From Candidatus Njordarchaeota archaeon (lineage in GTDB: Archaea; Asgardarchaeota; Njordarchaeia; Njordarchaeales; Njordarchaeaceae): 8,624 bases of DNA. The notes beneath the pieces were generated by a model that had not been told where the DNA came from, searched no databases, and was given only the letters and a program-made list of their open reading frames with translations. The stretch spans positions 1-8,624 of the forward strand of contig JAHKLG010000046.1 of assembly GCA_029856625.1 (NCBI GenBank), read 5' to 3'. The position numbers and the translations under genes were made by a program. Positions within the stretch are counted from its first letter, which is position 1, and every line of letters begins with the position of its first letter. Shown here one piece after another: positions 1-6,052 of the stretch.

Positions 1-750
1 AAACGTTCGCCTATTATTCGGCTTCTGCCTATAATACCTTATTTTTGTACCACATACTGGGCAGGGTTTACCAGATTTATTATAAACCATAAGTATGGGC
101 CCTATTCTCTTTCCTTGAAGTCTTCTTTTAAAAAACTCCTCAGATAGATCCTTTGCAACCTTAACTATTCTCTCTACCTCTTCATATGATAGATCCCTAA
201 CAAGTCTATCCGGATGGATGCGTGCTCTGAAGAGTATTTCATTTCTAAGAATGTTACCTATGCCAGCTATAACTCTCTGGTCAAGAAGCACATCCCCTAT
301 GCTCCTATTTTTATGCCTTAAAATAAGTCTAATAGCCCTATTTGGATCCCAATCAGATCTAAGTGGATCCTCCCCAAGCATTCTCTTGAGCTCCTCTACA
401 ATCCTATGCTTATAATCAATCTCAATAATAGGTGCATTATAGACGACTACTTTTTTCTCATCGAAGAGAAGAAGTAATCTAACCAATCTTTCTGGTTTTG
501 CTAATTGTTCCTCCCTATCATAGATGTGAATTGTACCATACATCATTAAGTGGATCCTAATAGCGAATGATTCGAAGAAGAAGACAATATTCTTACCCCA
601 AGTATCGAATGAATCAAACCTTTTACCCACAAGATATTTGGGATCAACACGAATCTTCCTGCTTCTAACGAAAATATCTTTGAGAATGCATCCACCAACG
701 CTCTCGAAGACTTTTAATGCTTTATAACGAGCGCTAGGCCCCTCAGTCAT
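1..750 (-). CDS. nei: Fpg/Nei-family DNA glycosylase (endonuclease VIII-like), 3' end cut by window edge
   Basis: Predicted bifunctional base-excision glycosylase/AP lyase acting on oxidised bases. 250 codons read from ATG at 750 to base 1 with no stop. The start is supported by GGAGG 7 nt upstream (plus-strand 758-762) and because MTEGP aligns exactly with the family N-terminus (M)PEGP. Family features seen: Glu3; Gly52-Lys53 in the position of the Nei catalytic lysine; HLMMYG at 67-72; the helix-two-turn-helix signature IAGIGN at 161-166 with the conserved Asn166; the first zinc-finger pair CPVC at 230-233; and RTF at 248-250, the arginine hairpin just before the missing second CxxC. Only about 10-20 residues should be missing. 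Oddity: the catalytic N-terminal proline is Thr2. EGP favours Nei over Fpg, but the substrate cannot be decided. It is divergent from the operon starting at 997. Confidence 0.9.
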   Translation of the reverse strand, partial: MTEGPSARYKALKVFESVGGCILKDIFVRSRKIRVDPKYLVGKRFDSFDTWGKNIVFFFESFAIRIHLMMYGTIHIYDREEQLAKPERLVRLLLLFDEKKVVVYNAPIIEIDYKHRIVEELKRMLGEDPLRSDWDPNRAIRLILRHKNRSIGDVLLDQRVIAGIGNILRNEILFRARIHPDRLVRDLSYEEVERIVKVAKDLSEEFFKRRLQGKRIGPILMVYNKSGKPCPVCGTKIRYYRQKPNNRRTF

Positions 751-785
751 TAATCATCCTCCAGAGAAGGATTCTAGGGTAAAAG

Positions 786-805
786 TGAATTTTAACTTTT
801 AACCT
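786..805 (-). promoter_or_regulatory. Possible TATA/BRE promoter of the Fpg/Nei glycosylase gene
   Basis: Read on the minus strand this is an A/T-rich TTAAAAGTTAAAA element after a purine-rich GGGAAAGG. Its centre lies about 45 nt before the ATG at 750. A start of transcription 25-26 nt downstream would leave a leader of roughly 20 nt that holds the GGAGG at 758-762. The match to a TATA box is only fair. Confidence 0.3.
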
Positions 806-860
806 TTCCCAGCAAATATCTACTTGAATCCTTCTGATGAAATCTAATAATCCTCTCCAG

Positions 861-874
861 CGAAAAATATATAT
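861..874 (+). promoter_or_regulatory. Archaeal BRE/TATA promoter of the four-gene operon
   Basis: CGAAAA followed by ATATATAT is a good BRE plus TATA box. Transcription would be expected to start about 26 nt downstream, near 896, which gives a leader of about 100 nt before the ATG at 997. That is long for a crenarchaeal mRNA, so a second, weaker start nearer the gene is possible. Confidence 0.5.
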
Positions 875-889
875 GTTTGCTATAGGGAG

Positions 890-903
890 TACCAATTTTG
901 GTA
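890..903. repeat. Inverted repeat TACCAA-TT-TTGGTA, operator-like
   Basis: Two perfect 6-base arms are separated by two bases, so the element is too tight to form an RNA hairpin but suits a dimeric repressor. It covers the transcription start predicted from the TATA box at 866-874. A bound protein there would block RNA polymerase recruitment or escape. No second copy was seen elsewhere in the window. Confidence 0.4.
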
Positions 904-956
904 TTAAGCTTATTACAATAAGTTTTAACTAAAATGAGTAAAACTGGAGAAGCAAA

Positions 957-962
957 GGAGGT
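957..962 (+). promoter_or_regulatory. Strong Shine-Dalgarno (GGAGGT) with no start codon at normal spacing
   Basis: AAAGGAGGTTAAAG is an excellent match to the 16S 3' end, but no ATG, GTG or TTG follows within 5-14 nt. The next gene starts 34 nt later at 997, and an in-frame TAG at 994-996 forbids any N-terminal extension of it. The site lies inside a possible 16-codon leader ORF (934-984). It may be a chance match, or weak local pairing (CTTA 970-973 with TAAG 982-985) may bring it nearer the start. Confidence 0.3.
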
Positions 963-996
963 TAAAGGGCTTAGAGATCTATAAGGCGTTGGCTAG

Positions 997-1665
997 ATGT
1001 ACAAATTCGCGGCAGCTATTGCCCGGATAATTCTGTTTAGTCCCTTGTATATATTAGTGTTATGGGGGGTTTATTTATTAATAGACTATGCCTGGGGAGG
1101 ATTAGGGAAAGTTCTTCGCTTGCTATTGTTTCCTGGTTATCTTTTCAGAATAGCGGTTAGAGTCGTATTCCTTAGTTTAATTGGTGCAGATCTCTACATT
1201 ATTTACCGACAGTATGGATTGCTGGGTATAGAGAGGGTCTCTCTCTTTACATATGTCAAGAGGAGGAAATGGGCTGTTCTCATTGTAGTTCTGTTGAATG
1301 CGATAATAGGCTTGCTAATTGGTTATGGATTGATAATTGTTGTGAGTAGCCTGGAGGAAGCTATTAGTACTCTTGTAGTCTCATGGCTCGCTATATCCTT
1401 CATTATAGAATCTTTACCATCCACAGTAGATTTTCACTTATTTTATATCGCAATTCTTGCTCAAGACCCATTGGGAACGCTTCTCTCCACGTGGGTCATA
1501 GTGATTTTTGTCCTATCATATTTATGCTTTGGAGCGCTTGAAGCTATTATGATATCAATAGCATATTTAATCTTCCTTATCGCCACATCGCCCTTTGTTA
1601 AGAGGGAAGATGTTAAGAGGGAAGAGGCTGAGGGAGAGCCGATAATTGTGGAGGACGAGGAATAA
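997..1665 (+). CDS. Polytopic membrane protein of unknown function, first gene of the operon
   Basis: I do not recognise a family. The 222-residue protein is strongly hydrophobic, with likely membrane segments near residues 9-31, 43-70, 92-117, 123-139 and 161-198, and a basic loop (YVKRRK, 86-91) that should face the cytoplasm. The last 24 residues are charged and hydrophilic, with a short duplication (VKRED-VKREE, 201-210) and an acidic end EGEPIIVEDEE. The start is fixed by an in-frame TAG immediately before ATG997, and no proper Shine-Dalgarno is present. The stop codon abuts the next ATG with no gap. The DNA for the VEDEE tail also supplies GTGGAGG and GAGG upstream of that ATG, so the two genes are probably translationally coupled. 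The tail closely resembles that of the protein at 2673-3197. Confidence 0.85.
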   Translation: MYKFAAAIARIILFSPLYILVLWGVYLLIDYAWGGLGKVLRLLLFPGYLFRIAVRVVFLSLIGADLYIIYRQYGLLGIERVSLFTYVKRRKWAVLIVVLLNAIIGLLIGYGLIIVVSSLEEAISTLVVSWLAISFIIESLPSTVDFHLFYIAILAQDPLGTLLSTWVIVIFVLSYLCFGALEAIMISIAYLIFLIATSPFVKREDVKREEAEGEPIIVEDEE

Positions 1666-2676
1666 ATGCCTAGGCGCTATATACACCCAAAGAGTCTGAC
1701 AAAAAGGATTAATAGGGAGTACTTACTAGTAGCTAGGCGCTATGGAGTAAAGATAATGATTAATGTTTATGGAGAAAAGAGAATTAAGAAGAAGAGATAT
1801 CTAGATGCAAGCGTATCTGTAGATACTGATGAGGATATGCTGAAAATTCTCAAAAAAGTGGGGATAAAATTTTCTAAGAAAGAGGAGAGAGGATTATTTT
1901 CCCCACCGGTTCTAGCTCATCTCCTCAGGGAAGAAGGTATAGAAGAGATACCCATTGGGATATCTAAGAAAAAAGATAGAATTCTGAGGATACCCTGGCC
2001 TTCCAGAATACTCACGGACTCTCCTTGGATAGCTACAATATTATCCCTTTTTTCCACGAGTGTTGTATGGATAGACTATTTAGGTCTCCCCGACTATACG
2101 CTAGAAATCTTTGAGGAAGCCGAGGGATTCCCAGTAGAGTTAATACCTACAGGAGCGAGAGAGGATTTGGCTAGGGTGATAGCGAAAAAGACGATAGGAA
2201 TGAGATATGTTAGCGAGATATCAAGATTTCTTAGAGAGGGTAGTAAGGGTTTAGAAGAGGATGAAGAAATAGCTATGATCGGACCTGAACAGAGTGCTTT
2301 ATCAGAACTAGTTATCTGGAAAATTTTGTCTTTTAAAGAAAAACCGAGTAGTAACAAACTTTACATTGATATAACTGGGGCATCGAAATTCTCATTCATG
2401 ATAGCGGGCACAGCGGCTCTCCTCTCCAATATAGACACGATAATTCTCTCGGCACCACATTATGATAAGGATCTAGAACCATTAATAAGAGAGAGAAATG
2501 GGGTAGTCTATGTTCTACCCGATATTCCTGAGGAGGAAGAATTGCCTTTTAACACAATAATTTCGGATAGAAAAGGTATGATAACCTATAGGACTAGAAT
2601 CAATGGATACAATATCTATTATACTGAGGAATATATTAGCATAATCAATCTGATTAAGGAGGCTATAAGGGGATGA
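1666..2676 (+). CDS. Protein of unknown function with a CARF-like Rossmann signature
   Basis: 336 residues, soluble, no signal peptide. The first 110 residues are basic and may bind nucleic acid (MPRRYIHPKSLTKRINREY; KRIKKKRY at 38-45). Residues about 120-290 look like an alpha/beta fold: strand STSVVWIDYLG (130-140), helix and second strand to IPTGA (160-164), a helical stretch, then LYIDITGASKFSFMIAGTAALL (232-253) followed by strand TIILSAP. The D-x-T-G-x-S-K pattern (235-241) followed by an alanine-rich helix recalls the ligand loop of CARF domains, which bind cyclic oligoadenylate in CRISPR-linked effectors. No HEPN, PIN or PD-(D/E)xK motif is evident, and no CRISPR genes are in the window, so the assignment is tentative. 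It starts directly after the upstream stop and overlaps the next gene by ATGA. Confidence 0.85.
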   Translation: MPRRYIHPKSLTKRINREYLLVARRYGVKIMINVYGEKRIKKKRYLDASVSVDTDEDMLKILKKVGIKFSKKEERGLFSPPVLAHLLREEGIEEIPIGISKKKDRILRIPWPSRILTDSPWIATILSLFSTSVVWIDYLGLPDYTLEIFEEAEGFPVELIPTGAREDLARVIAKKTIGMRYVSEISRFLREGSKGLEEDEEIAMIGPEQSALSELVIWKILSFKEKPSSNKLYIDITGASKFSFMIAGTAALLSNIDTIILSAPHYDKDLEPLIRERNGVVYVLPDIPEEEELPFNTIISDRKGMITYRTRINGYNIYYTEEYISIINLIKEAIRG

Positions 2677-3197
2677 AAGGTATAGCAGTAATTCTCCTCC
2701 TCTTGATACCTTATTCAAACAATTTTATAACCTATACCTTCCATGACCTCGGAATACCTACCATATCAATTGAATCGATGGGTAGTGAAATCGTCACCGC
2801 CAATTTTTCCTCGCCATATATAGGTAAAGCCTTAGTGAATATAACGCTGGTGTGGAGCGGAGAGGGATTATCGGTTTGGGTAAGTATTGAGATAAATGAT
2901 GATAATAAGTTTATTAGTCTAAAAGAAGTCCCTGAGATAGTTTCTATGGAAACAAAATTACGTAAGAATAATTCCTTTAAATTAGCGATAAATGTTATTG
3001 GTATTGGAAGATTTACTCTCTTTAATAATTCAACCCTAACAATAATTCCTATTCAGGAGCATAGTGGTGTCGAAGTTAATAGCTCTTCTCCTCTATTTTA
3101 TGTAACTATCTCCTCTATCGTAGTACCAGTAGTTATTAGGATATTACAGATTGTTAAGTCTAGAGAAGGGATCATCATAGTGGAGGATAAAGAATGA
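2673..3197 (+). CDS. Predicted surface-anchored glycoprotein of unknown function
   Basis: No family recognised. The 174-residue protein has an N-terminal hydrophobic segment (residues 3-13) that reads as a signal peptide. A polar, beta-rich middle part of about 120 residues follows, then one C-terminal membrane segment (about 141-161) and a short tail KSREGIIIVEDKE. Six N-x-S/T sequons (Asn44, 56, 99, 118, 119, 136) fall in the middle part, as expected for an archaeal extracytoplasmic domain, so the topology is probably outside-body, inside-tail. It overlaps the upstream gene by ATGA (AAGGAGG at 2656-2662 serves its start) and the helicase gene by ATGA. The cytoplasmic tail nearly repeats that of the membrane protein at 997-1665, which suggests the two bind the same partner or each other. 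No cysteines are present. Confidence 0.8.
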   Translation: MKGIAVILLLLIPYSNNFITYTFHDLGIPTISIESMGSEIVTANFSSPYIGKALVNITLVWSGEGLSVWVSIEINDDNKFISLKEVPEIVSMETKLRKNNSFKLAINVIGIGRFTLFNNSTLTIIPIQEHSGVEVNSSSPLFYVTISSIVVPVVIRILQIVKSREGIIIVEDKE

Positions 3198-4765
3198 GAA
3201 TTTCCTCGCCTAACGATTTGTTACCTATTAAAACCCACTACTCTAAACAATTACTTGATGCCCTATTATCAAGTGGTAATGTAACTATGATTAGAGCTCC
3301 GCCAGGAACTGGAAAAACTATGGCCGCTCTAGCATATCTCTTCTGGACCGCTCTTCACGGCACTTCCTCTGCCATCTTTTTCAGAACTAGAGCTGAGCTT
3401 GATAACGCTATTAGAATGTCCTATGAAATATCTAGGCTTCTTGAGAAGTATAATGTTAATCCCCCATTGTTTATCCCGATAGGTGGTAAGGAGGAGTTCT
3501 GTAGATTTCCTCCAGATAAGAAGGAGCTTGTTCGGTGGTGGTGTTCAATAATAGATTGTGAGTATTTCGGTAGGAGAAATGTTAAAAGGGTAATCAATAT
3601 CATGAAGGAGTATAAGCCAAAGGATTTGAGAGGTTTCTTTATTGCTGCTAGAGAGGCTAAGGCATGCCCTTATTTTGCGTATCAAGAATTGTGTAGTGAA
3701 GCCAGAATAATTCTTGGAACACATCCATATTTCATTCTGGATGAACTCTTTGAACGCATTGGTAAAAGAGATATAATCGTGATTGATGAGGCTCATTGGA
3801 TGCTCTTCCTGATTACAGCTAGAATGCGTCTGAGAGATTATGAATGGGCCCGAGAATATCTTAATAGAATCGAGGCTGGGATATCTCCGGTGAGAGCAGC
3901 TATTAGGGAATGGAGAATGGGAAATAGGGAAGCTGTGAGAAAGCTTGCAACATATCAATCATTTTCTGAATCACCAGGAATAATTACGATTAATGAGGAT
4001 GAAGTCCTTAAGGTATGTCCTCCTGCCCTTCTTATTCAAAAGAGGATGAGAAGTGTTAAGAAGATAATTCTATTGTCCTCAACACTTTATCCAATAGGGT
4101 TATATAAGAAACTATTTGGTGAGGAGAAAGCATCCGTACATGTAATTCCAGGGCTACTGCAGTGCACTGAGAAGAGGCTGATAACCGGTTTATCAATCGG
4201 CTTAACAACGAGGTACACTGATAGGGCATTCGTAATAAAGAAATATGCAGACGCAATAAAATACTTGCTTCAGAGAATGAATTATCCAACAATAATTTTC
4301 GCGCCTAATTATGATATTGCCCATAAACTAGCTGACTACTTAAAAATTCCATTAATTAGAGAAGAGAAGAATATTCTTCACGAAGTGATAGTTACGGTCT
4401 CTCGTGGAAGATTAGCTGAGGGAATAGATGTTAAGCTTAATGGAAAATACCCAGTATTAGCCATCATAGCTGGTTTACCGTATCCGGACATCACAAGAGA
4501 GTTCAGGATAGTGGCTCGGGTATACTCGAAATATTATAGGATATCACTTGGGGAAATGATGAGAACCCTTGAGCTTAGCGAAATGATATCAGCCTTAGCA
4601 CAAGCAATCGGTAGGGTAGGTAGGAAAGAACGGGGAGTAGCCATAATAATTGATGACAGAGTGGAGAAAATCGGTTTAAAAATACCTATTTATAAGAGCC
4701 TAAACATGTTGATAAGGAGGATTAAAAAATTTCTGAGTAGATTAGAGAATGCTAAGAGATTGTAA
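3194..4765 (+). CDS. XPD/Rad3-family superfamily 2 DNA helicase with Fe-S cysteines
   Basis: ATP-dependent 5'-3' DNA helicase family. The 523 residues carry all core motifs: Walker A APPGTGKT (35-42), FFRTRAE (62-68, motif Ia), DEAH (198-201), LLSST (293-297, motif III), TIIFAPNYD (366-374, motif IV), SRGRLAEGIDV (403-413, motif V) and QAIGRVGR (470-477, motif VI). Four cysteines in the Fe-S position are Cys103, Cys117, Cys122 and Cys158 (in ACPYF), with an extra Cys167. Spacing is C-x13-C-x4-C-x35-C; Sulfolobus XPD has C-x13-C-x2-C. The stretch between DEAH and motif III is under 100 residues, shorter than the arch domain of typical XPD. It may therefore be a specialised paralogue rather than the housekeeping repair XPD. 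The start is set by GGAGG at 3182-3186. It is the last gene of a four-gene overlapping operon, convergent with the next gene. Confidence 0.92.
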   Translation: MRISSPNDLLPIKTHYSKQLLDALLSSGNVTMIRAPPGTGKTMAALAYLFWTALHGTSSAIFFRTRAELDNAIRMSYEISRLLEKYNVNPPLFIPIGGKEEFCRFPPDKKELVRWWCSIIDCEYFGRRNVKRVINIMKEYKPKDLRGFFIAAREAKACPYFAYQELCSEARIILGTHPYFILDELFERIGKRDIIVIDEAHWMLFLITARMRLRDYEWAREYLNRIEAGISPVRAAIREWRMGNREAVRKLATYQSFSESPGIITINEDEVLKVCPPALLIQKRMRSVKKIILLSSTLYPIGLYKKLFGEEKASVHVIPGLLQCTEKRLITGLSIGLTTRYTDRAFVIKKYADAIKYLLQRMNYPTIIFAPNYDIAHKLADYLKIPLIREEKNILHEVIVTVSRGRLAEGIDVKLNGKYPVLAIIAGLPYPDITREFRIVARVYSKYYRISLGEMMRTLELSEMISALAQAIGRVGRKERGVAIIIDDRVEKIGLKIPIYKSLNMLIRRIKKFLSRLENAKRL

Positions 4766-4830
4766 AGTGTTTCAAAGATTATTGCTCATTTCCTAGGTAT
4801 GCAAACAACTCTTTGACTACCAACTGTTAT

Positions 4831-4852
4831 TCTCTAGCAGAGAGTTAAAAAA
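4831..4852 (-). terminator. T-tract terminator of the TIM-barrel gene
   Basis: Read on the minus strand, a run of six T (4852-4847) starts 4 nt after the stop codon at 4857, followed by a small hairpin TCTCT-GCT-AGAGA (4843-4831). Crenarchaeal termination is mainly set by T-runs, so the tract is probably the working part. No comparable T-run was seen on the plus strand after the helicase stop at 4765. Confidence 0.45.
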
Positions 4853-4856
4853 GGGA

Positions 4857-5753
4857 TTAGAGCAGTTCAGCAACCTCTCTTATTATGGAGTGATACATCT
4901 CTAAAGTATCTGTGTACTTTGTCTGAGGAGGTCCCGTATATATGATATGAACCTCTACTGGAATCTCTTTTTCATAGATCTCTTTTACGAGGAAACGCGC
5001 AATTGCTCTGGCTAATGGCTTAATATTTGGATAGCCGCGGCCGAATGGAACTCTCCTCTTTACAAAGATTCTTTTTCGCAAATAGAGACCAACTACCTGA
5101 GAAAACCTTAAGGAGAAGTACTTCTTAGTCAATGGTAGGGCTTTCTTGAAAAGATTGTACCAGAAGTCCTCGTTTGTCTGTTTATCAGCAAGGTTAAATC
5201 TTCCGCTCTCATAAATCTTATTCTCCCTAATAAAATCGTTATCAAGCTGAAGCGAGATTATAACCCTTTCAGGATCAGTAGCCTCAGCAATTGCCTTGAT
5301 ATCTTCTATAGAGCCGAGGAACTTTGGTGAATGGGTAGTCTCTAAAGAGATCAGAATCTTCTTTTCTTCTTTAAGAAGCTTCTTGACCATATCAGCGGCC
5401 ATCTCAATAGCTTTATCCCTATCATCAAGCGCAGAACCTATATGTAGATTGAATATTTCTGCACCAGCGATCCTAGAGAGTTTTATAGCACTTTTCATAG
5501 CTCTCTCAGTAGCTTTAAGGGTGCTTTTATCCTCGGATGTTAGGGAGTAGTAAGGAGCATGCGCAGTGATGGTAGTGAAAACATCTTTGCAAGTAGAGCC
5601 ATACTCTCTAAAATACTTCTCATCAATAGCTCTTCTAGAAAAGATTCTAGGAGGAATTTCGGTTAATCTCATACCAAGTAACATAGCATTAGGTAAAGTA
5701 CCGAGAGCGTTGTAAGTACCCCAATCAAGAATGGGCTTCCTCAAAACACACAC
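4857..5753 (-). CDS. Endonuclease IV-like (AP endonuclease family 2) TIM-barrel protein with degenerate metal site
   Basis: 298 codons from GTG5753, or 295 from TTG5744 (MRKPILDWGTYNALGT), which I slightly prefer as mature start. The frame is open to TTG5804, but those codons contain the TATA box. Numbering is from TTG5744. It aligns along the whole endonuclease IV fold: AHAPYY (His62), FNLHIGS (His101), ISLETT (Glu135) and LQLDNDF (Asp168) match zinc ligands His69, His109, Glu145 and Asp179 of E. coli Nfo. The later ligands are replaced: His182 by Phe, His216 by Arg, the DRH loop by KRRVPFGRG, and Glu261 in ILET by Tyr. It can hold at most part of a metal cluster, so it may be an altered nuclease, a sugar-binding relative or a structural DNA-binding protein. 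Length matches Nfo (285 residues). It is convergent with the helicase gene. Confidence 0.8.
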   Translation of the reverse strand: MCVLRKPILDWGTYNALGTLPNAMLLGMRLTEIPPRIFSRRAIDEKYFREYGSTCKDVFTTITAHAPYYSLTSEDKSTLKATERAMKSAIKLSRIAGAEIFNLHIGSALDDRDKAIEMAADMVKKLLKEEKKILISLETTHSPKFLGSIEDIKAIAEATDPERVIISLQLDNDFIRENKIYESGRFNLADKQTNEDFWYNLFKKALPLTKKYFSLRFSQVVGLYLRKRIFVKRRVPFGRGYPNIKPLARAIARFLVKEIYEKEIPVEVHIIYTGPPQTKYTDTLEMYHSIIREVAELL

Positions 5754-5789
5754 CAAACAACAACTATTACGAAAGCGAATCAAAAAATA

Positions 5790-5799
5790 CTTTATAAAG
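5790..5799. promoter_or_regulatory. Palindromic TATA box CTTTATAAAG, possibly used in both directions
   Basis: On the minus strand it lies about 37-51 nt before the GTG5753 and TTG5744 starts of the TIM-barrel gene, giving a leader of roughly 15-25 nt. On the plus strand it is preceded by AAAAAT, a better BRE match than the minus-side sequence. There it would direct transcription from about 5820, right at an ATG (5819) that opens a 23-codon ORF. Confidence 0.45.
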
Positions 5800-5927
5800 A
5801 GCAATAAAAATATAACTGATGACTAGGAAATTCTGTTGGACTTTTCTGGCTCCGATCATAGAGGAGAAGGCTGAGGAACTAATTTATTAAAACATCACAA
5901 TCAAATCTCAACTATGCGGGGCTTTTA

Positions 5928-6029
5928 TTATTCGATTTCTTCTATCGCCGATTCTACCTTAATGATGTCATCTGATGCAATATTCCAATAAAAAGCACTA
6001 TGAGAAAAGTCATTCTTAATAGTACTCAT
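5928..6029 (-). CDS. Candidate small acidic protein, 33 residues
   Basis: Reads ATG6029 to TAA5928. The N-terminus is MSTIKNDFSHSAFYWN and the C-terminus is an amphipathic, acidic helix-like stretch ending IKVESAIEEIE. A TATA element (CTATATAAC, plus-strand 6052-6060) lies about 27 nt before the ATG, the spacing for a leaderless archaeal mRNA, and no Shine-Dalgarno is present. The start codon sits inside the second unit of a 14-bp tandem repeat. Nothing identifies a function. It could also be chance or the remnant of a longer gene. Same orientation as the TIM-barrel gene, whose start lies about 175 nt further on. Confidence 0.3.
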   Translation of the reverse strand: MSTIKNDFSHSAFYWNIASDDIIKVESAIEEIE

Positions 6030-6044
6030 ATAATAGTACTCGTA
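6017..6044. repeat. 14-bp tandem direct repeat, two copies
   Basis: TAATAGTACTCATA (6017-6030) is followed directly by TAATAGTACTCGTA (6031-6044), matching at 13 of 14 bases. Each unit contains the palindrome AGTACT. The second unit also forms the left arm of an adjacent inverted repeat. It may be a regulatory binding site or a replication-slippage product. Confidence 0.6.
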
Positions 6045-6052
6045 TTACGAGT
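6038..6052. repeat. Inverted repeat ACTCGT-ATT-ACGAGT
   Basis: Six-base perfect arms with a 3-base spacer. With the related ACTCAT at 6024-6029 there are three ACTCRT half-sites, two direct and one inverted. On the minus strand the element lies between a TATA box and the ATG at 6029. On the plus strand it is about 135 nt before the nurA TATA box. An operator is the simplest reading. Confidence 0.4.

Noticed and set aside
934..984. 16-codon ORF in the operon leader (MSKTGEAKEVKGLRDL)
   Set aside because: It has no Shine-Dalgarno of its own and no well-placed TATA box for leaderless translation, so it is too short to annotate without expression data.
2094..2357. Open frames opposite the main genes, for example 2094-2357, 3545-3958, 4056-4292 and 6712-6960 on the minus strand and 218-415 and 5296-5550 on the plus strand
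   Set aside because: All lie wholly or mostly inside well-supported genes, are rich in Ser/Leu/Ile as expected for antisense reading of A+T-rich coding DNA, and show no protein motifs.
5754..5804. N-terminal extension of the TIM-barrel protein to TTG at 5804 (MLFIKYFLIRFRNSCC...)
   Set aside because: Those codons contain the palindromic TATA box CTTTATAAAG, have no Shine-Dalgarno, and encode a hydrophobic, cysteine-containing stretch unlike the family N-terminus. A start at 5753 or 5744 fits the 285-residue family length.
5816..5874. C/D-box sRNA (TGATGA ... CTGA, 59 nt)
   Set aside because: The outer boxes and total length fit, but the inner boxes are poor (CTGG, CGATCA), the first guide interval is about 23 nt instead of about 12, and no terminal stem is visible. 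Kept only as an alternative in a finding.
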